From Mesolinea sp964536465 (lineage in GTDB: Bacteria; Chloroflexota; Anaerolineae; Anaerolineales; Anaerolineaceae), in NCBI GenBank assembly GCA_964536465.1, contig CAZHXQ010000024.1, positions 1 through 21,945 on the forward strand: a DNA stretch of 21,945 bases. The letters run 5' to 3'. Shown here in pieces: positions 14,242 to 21,945 of this stretch. The translations under genes were made by a program, and so were the position numbers. Every line of letters starts with the position of its first letter. Positions within the stretch are counted from its first letter, which is position 1. The notes beneath the pieces are model-generated. The model saw only the letters and a program-made list of their open reading frames with translations. It was not told the origin of the DNA and did not search any database.

Positions 14242-15709
14242 GCAAAACGTCTGCTGCCGGGATACAAAAGTGAAAAGCCGCTCCCTGACCCACTGTGGAT
14301 TCCACCCAGACACGGCCGCCATGCGCCTCAACAATGGCCTTGACGATCGCCAGCCCCAGCCCACTCTGACTCTCATCCGTGTGTCGGCTTTTATCCACCC
14401 GGTGGAATTGCTCAAATACATATAGGATTTCTTCACTGGGGATGCCCTCACCATTGTCACTGACGCTAAAGCGAACGCACGGTCTTGATTGATCGCCACC
14501 CTGGCGGTCTGCCCTCGCGCTCAAGCGCACCTGACCGCCCTCTGGCGTATGCCTGATGGCGTTTTCGACCAGGTTTTCCATCACCTGAATCAGCCGCGTT
14601 TCATCCCCTAATACCAGCGGCAGATTCTGGTCGGCTTCCAGGCTCAGGCGGATACCGCGCTCCCGGGCGCGCAAGTCAAAAAGTTCCCGCGAACGTTCGA
14701 GCAGTTCTGCCGCGTCAATATGCTCTGGATTGATCGCCAGGGCTCCCGCCTCAGACTGGCTGAGCAGGCGCAGGTCTCCAACCAGGTGATTGAGCCGGTT
14801 GACTTCAGCGTAGAGCATGCCCAGCCGTTCGGCTGTAGGTTCGAGATCGCCGTCGCGCATGGCTTCGATATACCCTCCGATGACGGTCAGCGGGGTGCGC
14901 AAATCGTGGGCAATATCGGCCGTGAGTTGTTTTCGGAGGTGATCGCTGTGCTCAATTTCGGCACTCATCTGGTTGAAAGCCTGGCTCAGTTGCCCCAATT
15001 CGTCCTGAGAGCGCACATCCACCCTTTGGGTCAAGTCGCCTGCCGCCAGGTTCTGTGCTGCTGCGGTCAATTCGATTACAGGTCGGGTCAAACTCCGCGA
15101 GAGCAGAATGCCGGCCAGTGCCGCGACCAAGACCGTCAGCCCCAAAGCCAGCAATAAACTGGTTTTCGAACGATCCAGAAAAAGTTGTTCTGCCTGGGTA
15201 TAGACGATGTTGCGCCGGGGGGCTAACAGTGTTCCCACTCTTCGTCCCTCCACCTGGATGGCAGCCCCCTGTGACAGCGTTTCCGAAGACAACAGTTGAC
15301 CTTCCTCATACAACCCCGCGATGCCAAACAAAACCCTGCCGTCGGCATCTGCCAGAGCATATTGGCGACCGGTCATGTGTCCTGTTTGCAGGGGCGGCAC
15401 GGTTGCGGGAGGTCCCTCGGTCTGACGCAGGCCACCCTGACCCATACCCTGATTGCCATGCATGCCGCCAAAGCCACCCATCATACCGCCAGCGGTGGTC
15501 GTCAGAACCCTTTCCACGCCTTGCCAGGTATGATTGACGGCATAATATTCTTCGAGGGCAGCCAGCCTGGTGTAAAACTGCTGGTCAAAAACATATTGCT
15601 CAAAACTGGTTCTGTTGGTTGAGAGAAACACTACAGCCAGCACAGAAGCAGTCAGGACTGCCGCCAGAATAAAGGCGAGCGCGAGCTTGTAACTGATAGA
15701 ACTTTTCAC
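14216..15709 (-). CDS. Sensor histidine kinase with Met/Gly-rich outer loop
   Basis: The 497-residue kinase has TM helix 1 (about 8-30), a periplasmic or outer domain (31-183) and TM helix 2 (about 184-204). HAMP (205-257), HisKA with phospho-acceptor H268 in DIAHDLRTPL, and HATPase follow (N box NLVENAIRHT with N383, G1 DNGEGIP, G2 GLGLAI). The outer domain contains a run rich in Met, Gly and His (M76, M77, M83, H84, M89). Met/His clusters like this bind copper or silver in other sensors, but this is inference. The start is GTG and overlaps the regulator stop by 4 nt (GTGA), so the pair is co-translated. Its partner is the regulator at 15706-16398. Confidence 0.95.
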   Translation of the reverse strand: MKSSISYKLALAFILAAVLTASVLAVVFLSTNRTSFEQYVFDQQFYTRLAALEEYYAVNHTWQGVERVLTTTAGGMMGGFGGMHGNQGMGQGGLRQTEGPPATVPPLQTGHMTGRQYALADADGRVLFGIAGLYEEGQLLSSETLSQGAAIQVEGRRVGTLLAPRRNIVYTQAEQLFLDRSKTSLLLALGLTVLVAALAGILLSRSLTRPVIELTAAAQNLAAGDLTQRVDVRSQDELGQLSQAFNQMSAEIEHSDHLRKQLTADIAHDLRTPLTVIGGYIEAMRDGDLEPTAERLGMLYAEVNRLNHLVGDLRLLSQSEAGALAINPEHIDAAELLERSRELFDLRARERGIRLSLEADQNLPLVLGDETRLIQVMENLVENAIRHTPEGGQVRLSARADRQGGDQSRPCVRFSVSDNGEGIPSEEILYVFEQFHRVDKSRHTDESQSGLGLAIVKAIVEAHGGRVWVESTVGQGAAFHFCIPAADVLLDSNLTNV

Positions 15710-16398
15710 TTCTTTCCTTTTTCAACCATACGATAGCCAACGCCAAAAACAGTCTCGAGGTATTCTGGTTTGGAGGGGTTTTTTTCGATTTTTCGTCTTA
15801 AATTGCGCATGTGCACATTCAAAGTGCTTTCCAGACCGGTAAAGCCGCTCTCCAAAAGCCGGTCAACCAGCTCAGTTCGCGTAAATACCCTGCCAGGAGC
15901 GCGCATCAGGGTCTCCAGCAGATCAAATTCAAGCGGCGTAAGGTTGATGGTCTTCTCGTTCACAGAGACGAGGTGAGAACCACGATCCAGCAGAATTTCA
16001 CCTACGCGTAAAAACTCCTGCTCTGTGGGCGGTCCGCCCTGGCGGCGAAGAGCAGCGCGTACGCGCGCCAATAACTCACGCATGCGAAAAGGTTTAATTA
16101 CATAATCATCCGCTCCCAGTTCCAGACCCAGGACGGCATCCGTTTCCTCTTCTTTGGCGGTGATAATAATCACAGGCGTCTGGCTTTCTTTGCGAAACGC
16201 GCTCAAAAATTGATACCCATCCATACCTGGCATCATCACATCCAGCAGAACCAAATCTGGGTGCTCATAGCGGGCGGTAAAAAGAGCGCTTTGACCGTCA
16301 TTGGCCGTCACCACACGATACCCCTGGCTGCCCAGATAGTCTCTGAGTAATTTTCGTACATTGGTCTGGTCATCCACGACCAGGATAGTCTCGCTCAT
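15706..16398 (-). CDS. OmpR-family response regulator
   Basis: The 230-residue protein has an intact receiver: D9 and D10 acid pair, phospho-acceptor D53 (LLDVMMPGMDG), T80 and K102 (IKPF). An OmpR/PhoB winged helix follows (about 130-225) with LTPLEFDLLE, STLNVHMRNLRRKIE and TVFGVGYRM. It is first in the two-gene operon with the kinase. Unlike the regulator at 11757, all phosphorylation residues are present. The gene targets cannot be read from this window. Confidence 0.96.
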   Translation of the reverse strand: MSETILVVDDQTNVRKLLRDYLGSQGYRVVTANDGQSALFTARYEHPDLVLLDVMMPGMDGYQFLSAFRKESQTPVIIITAKEEETDAVLGLELGADDYVIKPFRMRELLARVRAALRRQGGPPTEQEFLRVGEILLDRGSHLVSVNEKTINLTPLEFDLLETLMRAPGRVFTRTELVDRLLESGFTGLESTLNVHMRNLRRKIEKNPSKPEYLETVFGVGYRMVEKGKK

Positions 16399-16407
16399 CT
16401 GTACCTA

Positions 16408-16413
16408 ATTATA
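16408..16413 (-). promoter_or_regulatory. -10 box very close to the response regulator start
   Basis: A perfect TATAAT on the minus strand ends 9 nt before the ATG at 16398. If used, transcription begins about 3 nt before the start codon, giving a nearly leaderless mRNA. No good -35 is visible, and TTAGG just upstream of the ATG could instead be a ribosome site on a longer transcript. Confidence 0.35.
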
Positions 16414-16556
16414 GGTGATTAGCGTATGAAAGATTTATTTAGAAATGGTTTAGAAGAGGCGCAGGGCTTCGGACAGGCACGACCTGAACTCTCATCACTT
16501 GGAGCCCTCGACGGCAGGAAGTCTCGCTTCGACCACATACACTTCAATTTTTCCGT

Positions 16557-16585
16557 TACAATAATCACAACTGGGTGAACACCCA
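16557..16585 (+). promoter_or_regulatory. Possible promoter and palindrome before M20 gene
   Basis: TACAAT (16557-16562) is a plausible -10 and is followed by the near-palindrome TGGGTG-AA-CACCCA (16572-16585). Next comes a strong GGAGGA ribosome site and the ATG at 16609. The palindrome could be an operator. No clear -35 is seen, and the rest of 16399-16608 shows nothing else. Confidence 0.3.
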
Positions 16586-16608
16586 CTCGTTATCCACTGG
16601 AGGACTCT

Positions 16609-18312
16609 ATGGACCTTTTAACCTTGTTTTATATTCTGGTGCGTTTGATCTTACTGATTGGTGTCATCGTAATCCTGGTTAGAACTTTCCAATATCCGAT
16701 TCAAACTGATGATCCCGACCCGATCGTGCTTGCGGAGATCGATGGTGAAGAAGTCGCCAAACATATCGGGCTGGCTATCCAGATGAAAACAATCAACGAC
16801 ATTGACACAGACAAGGTCGATCCACTGCCTTTCCAGGGTCTTCACAACCTGATCAGCATGCTTTATCCCGAAGTGGAAGAATACCTCACACGCGAAGTCA
16901 TTGGTGACTATTCACTGCTCTATACCTGGCAGGGAAATAACCCTGATCTCGACCCTATCGCTCTGACCGCGCACATGGATGTCGTCCCAGCCAACGAAGC
17001 GCCAGACTCGGGTTGGATCTACCCTCCCTTCAGCGGCACGGTCGCCGATGGTTACGTCTGGGGTCGCGGCGCGATTGACTGCAAGGGCGTGATGATTGGC
17101 ATACTCGAGGCGGTTAATTATTTATTGAAAATTGGTTTCCAACCAGAACGAACTATCTATCTTGCCTTTGGGGATGATGAGGAAGTGTCCGGTGCCCGCG
17201 GGGCTGCCCAAATCGTGAATACTTTAAAAGAACGCAACGTGCGTCTGTCTTTCCTGCTGGATGAAGGCGGCATTGTTACACAGGGCTCGGTTCCGGGAAT
17301 TGACAAGCCGGTCGGGCTGATTGGGGTGGCGGAAAAAGGGCATCTTTCTTTGGTATTGCGCGCTCAGACTGCCGCCGGGCATGCCTCTGCCCCCGCTCAG
17401 GTAACCTCAATCGGTGCTTTAGCCTTGGCGATTGCCACCTTAGAAAATAACCCTTTCCCACAGGACCTGGAGTTTGTCGAGTTTATGATGAGTTTTCTGG
17501 CCAGCGAGCTTTCCCCACTCCAGAAAATGGCATTGGCGAATCGCTGGCTCTTTGGTGGTTTTGTTAAGAAGCGTTTTGCTGCCGCGCCATTATCCAATGC
17601 CAACACGCGCACAACCATTGCGCCGACGATCATCAAAGGTGGGCATACCGAAAATGTTCTACCGGCAATCGCTGAGGCCACCATTAATCTGCGCCTGATG
17701 CCAGGCGATACATTGATCGATGTCTACAAGCACGTGAACGAACTGGTGGGAGATGAGGTGGTCGAAGTGCTGCCCGCCCACGATGAAAGTCTTTATGGTG
17801 ATCATTCCTGGGATCCGACCCCAGTTTCCGAGGTGGATTCACCCCAATTCCATATTCTGCTCGATCTGATCAAAGCCACTATTCCCGGCGCCTTGGCAGC
17901 TCCCTATTTGATGAGCGGCGCGACCGATGCCCGCCATTATATGCAAATCAGCGATCACGTTTTCCGGTTCTCGCCATTCGTGCTCAGCAGTGAGGAAAAC
18001 AAGTCGGTTCATGGAATCAACGAACGGCTTTCCTTCGAGAATGCCGCCAGAACTGTTGGCTTTATGATTGAGCTGATCGAACGGATGTCAAACTTCCCGA
18101 CTGATTATTACGATGAGCTCGAGGATGAAGAAGACAATCGCAAAGAGAGCCGCCAGGTGGATGCTCCATTACCCACCCGTCCAATGCGCCGACCTGATGT
18201 CGAGGCTGAAGAGCTCGAACCGCTCCCTGAGGATGATGAGCCTTTGATTGTCAGAAGCATGCAGCCGCTGCCCGAGGACGACGAGCCGCTGGAGCCGAAG
18301 CCAATCAAGTAG
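16609..18312 (+). CDS. Membrane-anchored M20 metallopeptidase, CPS1/PM20D1-like
   Basis: The 567-residue protein has an N-terminal hydrophobic helix (about 5-25) and then a complete M20 dizinc peptidase. Metal and catalytic residues are visible: H122 and D124 in AHMDVV, D157 in GAIDCKG, E191/E192 in DDEEVSG, D218 in LLDEGG and H468 in SVHGINE. The dimerisation lid contains GHASAP and NVLPAIAEATINLR. The anchor, the long catalytic domain and the SVHGINE ending resemble the carboxypeptidase S / PM20D1 subgroup, which acts on N-acyl amino acids or peptides. A non-family tail (about 500-567) is acidic and proline-rich, with PLPEDDEPL twice (538-546, 553-561). No signal cleavage site is apparent, and which side of the membrane the enzyme faces is uncertain. 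Confidence 0.92.
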   Translation: MDLLTLFYILVRLILLIGVIVILVRTFQYPIQTDDPDPIVLAEIDGEEVAKHIGLAIQMKTINDIDTDKVDPLPFQGLHNLISMLYPEVEEYLTREVIGDYSLLYTWQGNNPDLDPIALTAHMDVVPANEAPDSGWIYPPFSGTVADGYVWGRGAIDCKGVMIGILEAVNYLLKIGFQPERTIYLAFGDDEEVSGARGAAQIVNTLKERNVRLSFLLDEGGIVTQGSVPGIDKPVGLIGVAEKGHLSLVLRAQTAAGHASAPAQVTSIGALALAIATLENNPFPQDLEFVEFMMSFLASELSPLQKMALANRWLFGGFVKKRFAAAPLSNANTRTTIAPTIIKGGHTENVLPAIAEATINLRLMPGDTLIDVYKHVNELVGDEVVEVLPAHDESLYGDHSWDPTPVSEVDSPQFHILLDLIKATIPGALAAPYLMSGATDARHYMQISDHVFRFSPFVLSSEENKSVHGINERLSFENAARTVGFMIELIERMSNFPTDYYDELEDEEDNRKESRQVDAPLPTRPMRRPDVEAEELEPLPEDDEPLIVRSMQPLPEDDEPLEPKPIK

Positions 18313-18398
18313 AGTTCTACCCCAGGAGTATCTCCCGCAGACTGGGCCGCAAACCTGAAAGCAGCTGTACTGCCGACACCTTCGTTGTTAAGGGCCGT

Positions 18399-18404
18399 TA
18401 TAAT
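18399..18404 (+). promoter_or_regulatory. -10 box for the HEFVH metallopeptidase
   Basis: A perfect TATAAT lies 18 nt before the ATG at 18422. The start point would be near 18411, right at the CGGAG ribosome site, so the leader is only about 11 nt. CCGACA 20 nt upstream is a weak -35. Confidence 0.45.
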
Positions 18405-18421
18405 TCCAGTCGGAGTAACTT

Positions 18422-19786
18422 ATGAAAAGACAGAATATCACCATGCTGGTCTTGATCGGTGTGCTTATCCTGGCAGTGGGCACTTTTTTTGCCGTTCAAT
18501 TGGCTCGCGATACTATCCTGCTCTATGAAGAAACCCCCGTTGCCAGCCCAGACCAGGCAAACACTACCCCTGCAGCCCCTCCCAACGCGGCGGACCCGGC
18601 CGTCATGCAGGAGATGGACCTGATCGAGAACCAGGTCAGCCGGATACGTGGGCTGAGCCTGGACACTGTGGTCAGCCGTCAACTGATGACCAGCCAGGAA
18701 CTACGCCAACGCATGCGGGACGAATTGGAAAAAGAGCTGGGGGAAGGAGGCCCCAATGCCATGCGGGACGATCTTATGCGCATGCACATGTTTGGACTGC
18801 TTCAACTGGATTTTGACTTGAAAGCTTTTTACGAAGACTTGTACACCGAGCAAGTCGGTGGGTTTTATGACCAGCAAGAAAAAGCTATGTTTGTAATCAG
18901 CGACAGCGGCTTCGGCGGCATGGAACGCGCCACCTACGCGCATGAATTCGTCCACGCTCTCCAGGATGGGAATTTTCATTTCGACCAAAAGCTCAACTAC
19001 AATCCCCAGTCCTGCCGGCAAGACTCGGAACGCTGTGCCGCCCTGCAGGCGCTGATCGAAGGCGATGCCCAGCTCAGCGAGAGCCTCTGGTTTCAAACTT
19101 ACGGCACCCAGCAGGACCTTAAGGATTTACAGGCTTTCGCTATCGGCTACCAAAGTCCGGTGCTCGACTCTGCCCCGGCATACCTGCGCGAAGATTTGAT
19201 GTTCCCTTATATTTATGGTCAGCAGTTCGTCCAGCAGCTTTACACGCGGGGCGGATATGAGGCTATCAACCATGCTTTTGAAGACCGCCAACCGCTCTCG
19301 ACCGAGCAAATCATCAACCCTGCTGCCTATCCGGATGACCTGCCCAACAATCCGACCTTGCCTGATTTTGCCGCCGTTCTGGGCGGGCAATGGGAAACCG
19401 TGGTCGAAGATGTGGTCGGACAGTGGTTTACCTACCTGATCCTGGCCTGGGGCTATGAACCGGGCTTCCGCCTGTACGAAACCCTGGCTATTGAGGCCGC
19501 CATGGGTTGGGGCGGCGACGCCTATCTGCAGATGAAAGACCCCTCGAGAGACCAGTATGCCGCGGTGGTTTCTTACAACTGGGATACTCCTGCCGATGCG
19601 GCTGAGGCGCTGGAAGCCTTTAGCAGCTACGCTGACCTGCGGTTCGGAGCCCTGCAGTCAGATGGTATATGGGAAGGCGACCATTACTTCAGCAGCCTGG
19701 TTCAAACCAGTGACACCAGTTTCACCTGGATCATTACCCAAAACCTTGAAACGCTCATGGCAATCCAGGCTGTGATAAATGAATAG
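18422..19786 (+). CDS. Membrane-anchored putative zinc metallopeptidase (HEFVH)
   Basis: The 454-residue protein has an N-terminal membrane anchor (about 7-27), a Pro/Ala-rich linker (38-60) and an outer domain. The motif HEFVH (174-178, E175) is a classic HExxH zinc site, and E213 in EGDA is a good third ligand 35 residues later, a gluzincin-like arrangement. C198 and C205 could form a disulfide. The C-terminal half is helical, rich in aromatic residues and acidic. The closest idea I have is the uncharacterised putative-metallopeptidase DUF families of Chloroflexota; no substrate is known. It ends ATGAATAG, where the last 8 nt overlap the start of the HAD gene. It follows the M20 gene by 109 nt, with its own promoter. 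Confidence 0.8.
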   Translation: MKRQNITMLVLIGVLILAVGTFFAVQLARDTILLYEETPVASPDQANTTPAAPPNAADPAVMQEMDLIENQVSRIRGLSLDTVVSRQLMTSQELRQRMRDELEKELGEGGPNAMRDDLMRMHMFGLLQLDFDLKAFYEDLYTEQVGGFYDQQEKAMFVISDSGFGGMERATYAHEFVHALQDGNFHFDQKLNYNPQSCRQDSERCAALQALIEGDAQLSESLWFQTYGTQQDLKDLQAFAIGYQSPVLDSAPAYLREDLMFPYIYGQQFVQQLYTRGGYEAINHAFEDRQPLSTEQIINPAAYPDDLPNNPTLPDFAAVLGGQWETVVEDVVGQWFTYLILAWGYEPGFRLYETLAIEAAMGWGGDAYLQMKDPSRDQYAAVVSYNWDTPADAAEALEAFSSYADLRFGALQSDGIWEGDHYFSSLVQTSDTSFTWIITQNLETLMAIQAVINE

Positions 19787-20510
19787 CAGTCCGGCAGTCA
19801 TCAAAACCCAGCCGCTGGACGTTTCCCGTGTCCGCGCATTGATTTTTGATGTCGATGGCACCCTGTCTGACAGTGATGACCGCCTGGTGGAGCGAATTTT
19901 TAACCGGTTCCAGTTTCTGAGCGGCTTGATCGAAGAAGACAAATTGAAATTGTTTTCCCGCTGGTTTGTCCACGCCGCGGAAGGCCCGGGAAACTGGCTG
20001 CTTGAAGTTGCCGATCGACTGGGGCTTGACCATCTGATCGCTGCCACGCTTGACAGGCGTGCCAGCGGTCGCGAATTATTGGCGCGTCACTATCCGCTGA
20101 TCCCCGGTATTCTGCCAATGCTCGAGGCACTCGCTTCTCGTTATCCATTCGCGATCGTGACTGCCAGGAACGAAATTACTACCCGGCGCTTTCTGCAAGT
20201 CAACCTGCTCGAGCCGTTTTTCCCGATCGTGGTCAGTTCACAGACCTGCAAGCGCACCAAACCATTCCCCGACCCGTTGTTATACGCGGCAGAGCAACTT
20301 GAAGTTGAAATCGATGACTGCCTCATGATTGGCGATACGGCGACTGACGTGCGCGCAGCCAAAGCTGCTGGAGCTCAATCTTTATCTGTGTTGTGTGGTT
20401 TTGGAAGGGAAGAAGAATTACGCAAAGCCGGCACCAATGCCATTCTGGCTTCCACCAGCATGCTGGCGACTTACCTTGCAGAAGCCCAACTTGGCCTGCC
20501 CACAGATTAA
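19779..20510 (+). CDS. HAD-family phosphatase, phosphoglycolate phosphatase-like
   Basis: The 243-residue protein has all four HAD motifs: D24 and D26 in DVDGTLSDSD, T128 in IVTARN, K161 in RTKPFPDP, and D186 and D190 in IGDTATDV. The cap between motifs I and II is helical (C1 type). It is distinct from the other HAD enzyme in the window (3785-4450). The start ATG overlaps the metallopeptidase stop by 8 nt, so it is translated by coupling. The substrate is not defined, and phosphoglycolate is only the family guess. Confidence 0.9.
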   Translation: MNSSPAVIKTQPLDVSRVRALIFDVDGTLSDSDDRLVERIFNRFQFLSGLIEEDKLKLFSRWFVHAAEGPGNWLLEVADRLGLDHLIAATLDRRASGRELLARHYPLIPGILPMLEALASRYPFAIVTARNEITTRRFLQVNLLEPFFPIVVSSQTCKRTKPFPDPLLYAAEQLEVEIDDCLMIGDTATDVRAAKAAGAQSLSVLCGFGREEELRKAGTNAILASTSMLATYLAEAQLGLPTD

Positions 20511-21832
20511 ATCTCGGGGTTTTCCTTCTCGATGTCCGCATGTTTCAGAGGCTCAATAGGCTGCCCGCCCGGCAGTTGGTCATCGATCGTAACCAGGCGC
20601 TTATTCATTAAACCAAATATCGCCATCGAGACACCCAAAATCCCACCAAACAAATAAGCAGTCTGTACTCCAAAGTGGTCTGCAATTGGAGCGCTCAGGA
20701 ACAATCCAATCGGCATCATGCCCAAAACCATACTGGAGAGGATTGTGAAAATGCGACCCTGCATCTCTGGGGGGACCTTCGTTTGCAGCAGAGGTCCCAG
20801 AGAACCGTTGGCCAGGGAGCCCATCAGACCGACCAACACCGACAGAATGATGGCGCTGTTGTATGCGCTGGGGGGAATCAACCCGATCCCCATAATTCCC
20901 AGGCTGATCCCAAAAATACCGATCAACACCGTGATCACCTTCCGTCTGAAGCCACCCCAGACACCCAGCAGAACACCTCCGAATATGGCGCCGACTCCCA
21001 GAGCGGCTTGCAGCCAGGCTAACTCCTGGGCGCCTTTCTGGAAAAATTCGGTCACCAACAGGGGCATAAGGTTACCTGACGGGGCGATAACCATATTCAA
21101 ACCGCTGGCGAGCAGCATCAGGCTTAAAAGTCCCGGCCAGGCGAAAATATATTTGAAGCCAGAGTTAACATCGGCAAGCAATGATTTGGGCGTAACAACC
21201 TGCCTGATTGCCGATGTGGCTGGTTGGGGTACCTTGACAAAGAAAAGCAGGAGGAAAATCGCTATCGCAGCGGTGATGATATCAACTGAAAGAACTCCCT
21301 GGATAGGTAAAAGCTCCATAAGCAGCGCGCCAAGCGCTGGCGAGAAAGTGTCTATCAGACCCTGCACTGCCTGGTTGATGCCTCCCAGGCGTCCGAGTTG
21401 CGTTTTGGGCACCATCAGGCTGACAGAGGCTGTTTTTGCCGGGCTTTGGAAGATGCCAGCCGATGAGCGGATGAAAAGTATCGAGTAAATATGCCAGATT
21501 TGGTCCAGATTCAACGCAAACAAGATTGCCAGCACCGCCGTTGCCAAGGCAACGATCAGGTCGGCAAAAATCATGACGCGTTTGCGATTCCAGCGGTCTA
21601 CCAAGGCTCCGACAAACGGCCCCAGCAAGATGTTCGGAATCAGCGCGGCGGTGGTGGCTGTCGCCAGGACTGCGGCTGAGCCGGTCTCCTTGGTCACATA
21701 CCAAACTAAAGCGAACTGGACCAGGCTGCTGCCCAACAGTGAAAGCATCTGCCCGATAAACATGGGCAAAAAATTCGCCAGCCAGTTTGAGCCAGTTTGT
21801 GGGCCTTGCCCCAGATCAGATTTACCTTCCAT
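20507..21832 (-). CDS. MFS efflux transporter (MFS_3, EntS/MefA-like)
   Basis: The 441-residue protein has about 12 hydrophobic helices. The first loop motif is GALVDRWNRKR (MFS motif A) and the N-terminal helix pair carries GQMLSLLGSSLVQFALVWYVT, as in MFS_3-type exporters of siderophores and macrolides. The loop between helices 6 and 7 is basic and the tail is short and polar. The substrate is not predictable. The ATG has GAGGGA about 9 nt upstream. Its stop codon and that of the HAD gene share one TTAA (20507-20510), so the two transcripts converge with no terminator between them. Confidence 0.92.
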   Translation of the reverse strand: MEGKSDLGQGPQTGSNWLANFLPMFIGQMLSLLGSSLVQFALVWYVTKETGSAAVLATATTAALIPNILLGPFVGALVDRWNRKRVMIFADLIVALATAVLAILFALNLDQIWHIYSILFIRSSAGIFQSPAKTASVSLMVPKTQLGRLGGINQAVQGLIDTFSPALGALLMELLPIQGVLSVDIITAAIAIFLLLFFVKVPQPATSAIRQVVTPKSLLADVNSGFKYIFAWPGLLSLMLLASGLNMVIAPSGNLMPLLVTEFFQKGAQELAWLQAALGVGAIFGGVLLGVWGGFRRKVITVLIGIFGISLGIMGIGLIPPSAYNSAIILSVLVGLMGSLANGSLGPLLQTKVPPEMQGRIFTILSSMVLGMMPIGLFLSAPIADHFGVQTAYLFGGILGVSMAIFGLMNKRLVTIDDQLPGGQPIEPLKHADIEKENPEI

Positions 21833-21861
21833 AATTCAGGTCCCTCAAAAAATTTCTAAAT

Positions 21862-21870
21862 AGTATATCA
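21862..21870 (-). promoter_or_regulatory. Extended -10 promoter of the MFS gene
   Basis: TGATATACT on the minus strand fits an extended -10 (TGnTATACT), 30 nt before the ATG. A partial -35 (TGGTCA) lies 16 nt further up. The remaining bases to 21945 are AT-rich and hold no gene I can support. Confidence 0.5.
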
Positions 21871-21945
21871 GCAGATTTTATCTTGACCATCCTTGTACAA
21901 ATAAAGTTATTTTAATTTATCTCAATCTACCCGCCACGGCCAAAG

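Noticed and set aside
15430..15490. Short G/C-rich repeat in the kinase as a CRISPR or tandem DNA repeat
   Set aside because: It is irregular and encodes the Met/Gly-rich protein run, with no fixed repeat unit.
18323..18345. Hairpin after the M20 gene as a terminator
   Set aside because: Only a 4-bp stem (GGAG/CTCC) with no T tract.

Overview
The window is a slice of ordinary bacterial chromosome with long, densely packed genes, one tRNA gene, and no insertion sequence, phage module, CRISPR array or rRNA that I can see. The mix of families suggests a Chloroflexota bacterium of the Anaerolineae type: a membrane-anchored zinc-ribbon protein, a stand-alone HerA-like ATPase, a DUF151 nuclease next to dnaB-dnaD-dnaC-like genes, a CPS1/PM20D1-like M20 peptidase, and a short TIGR02094-type alpha-glucan phosphorylase. 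This placement is inference from gene content, with no marker gene to confirm it. Promoters look sigma-70 like, with frequent TATAAT or extended TGnTATAAT boxes. Starts are ATG, GTG or TTG, with purine-rich ribosome sites.

Layout. 82-1077 (+) encodes a membrane protein with two zinc ribbons, facing a large HerA/DUF87 ATPase (1151-3631, -) across a hairpin terminator. 3785-4979 (-) is a two-gene unit, a UPF0316 membrane protein and a HAD phosphatase, sharing 14 nt. 5093-7282 (-) is glycogen phosphorylase. 7554-11520 (-) is a replication cassette read in the order DUF151 nuclease, dnaB helicase, DnaD-domain protein, and a DnaC-like loader that carries two complete AAA+ modules in one chain. 11757-12425 (+) is a winged-helix regulator whose receiver domain has lost its phosphorylation site. 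It converges, through a strong bidirectional terminator, on a phosphofructokinase-fold protein (12501-13628, -) whose nucleotide and catalytic loops are changed. 13833-14054 (+) is a small acidic protein.

14128-16398 (-) is a response regulator and histidine kinase pair followed 15 nt later by tRNA-Phe. The tRNA has its own near-consensus promoter, whose -10 box includes the kinase stop codon. 16609-20510 (+) holds a membrane-anchored M20 peptidase, a membrane-anchored HEFVH metallopeptidase and a PGP-like HAD phosphatase overlapping it by 8 nt. 20507-21832 (-) is an MFS exporter whose stop codon shares a TTAA with that of the HAD gene.

How the parts work together. The clearest functional unit is the replication cassette (helicase, primosome protein, loader). 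The carbohydrate genes (phosphorylase, PFK-like) are not arranged as a pathway operon. The most unusual items are the double-AAA+ loader, the PFK-like protein with a remodelled active site beside a phosphorylation-blind regulator, the tRNA promoter built into the end of a kinase gene, and a kinase sensor loop rich in Met, Gly and His. I did not find a clear-cut new multi-gene system such as a defence island.
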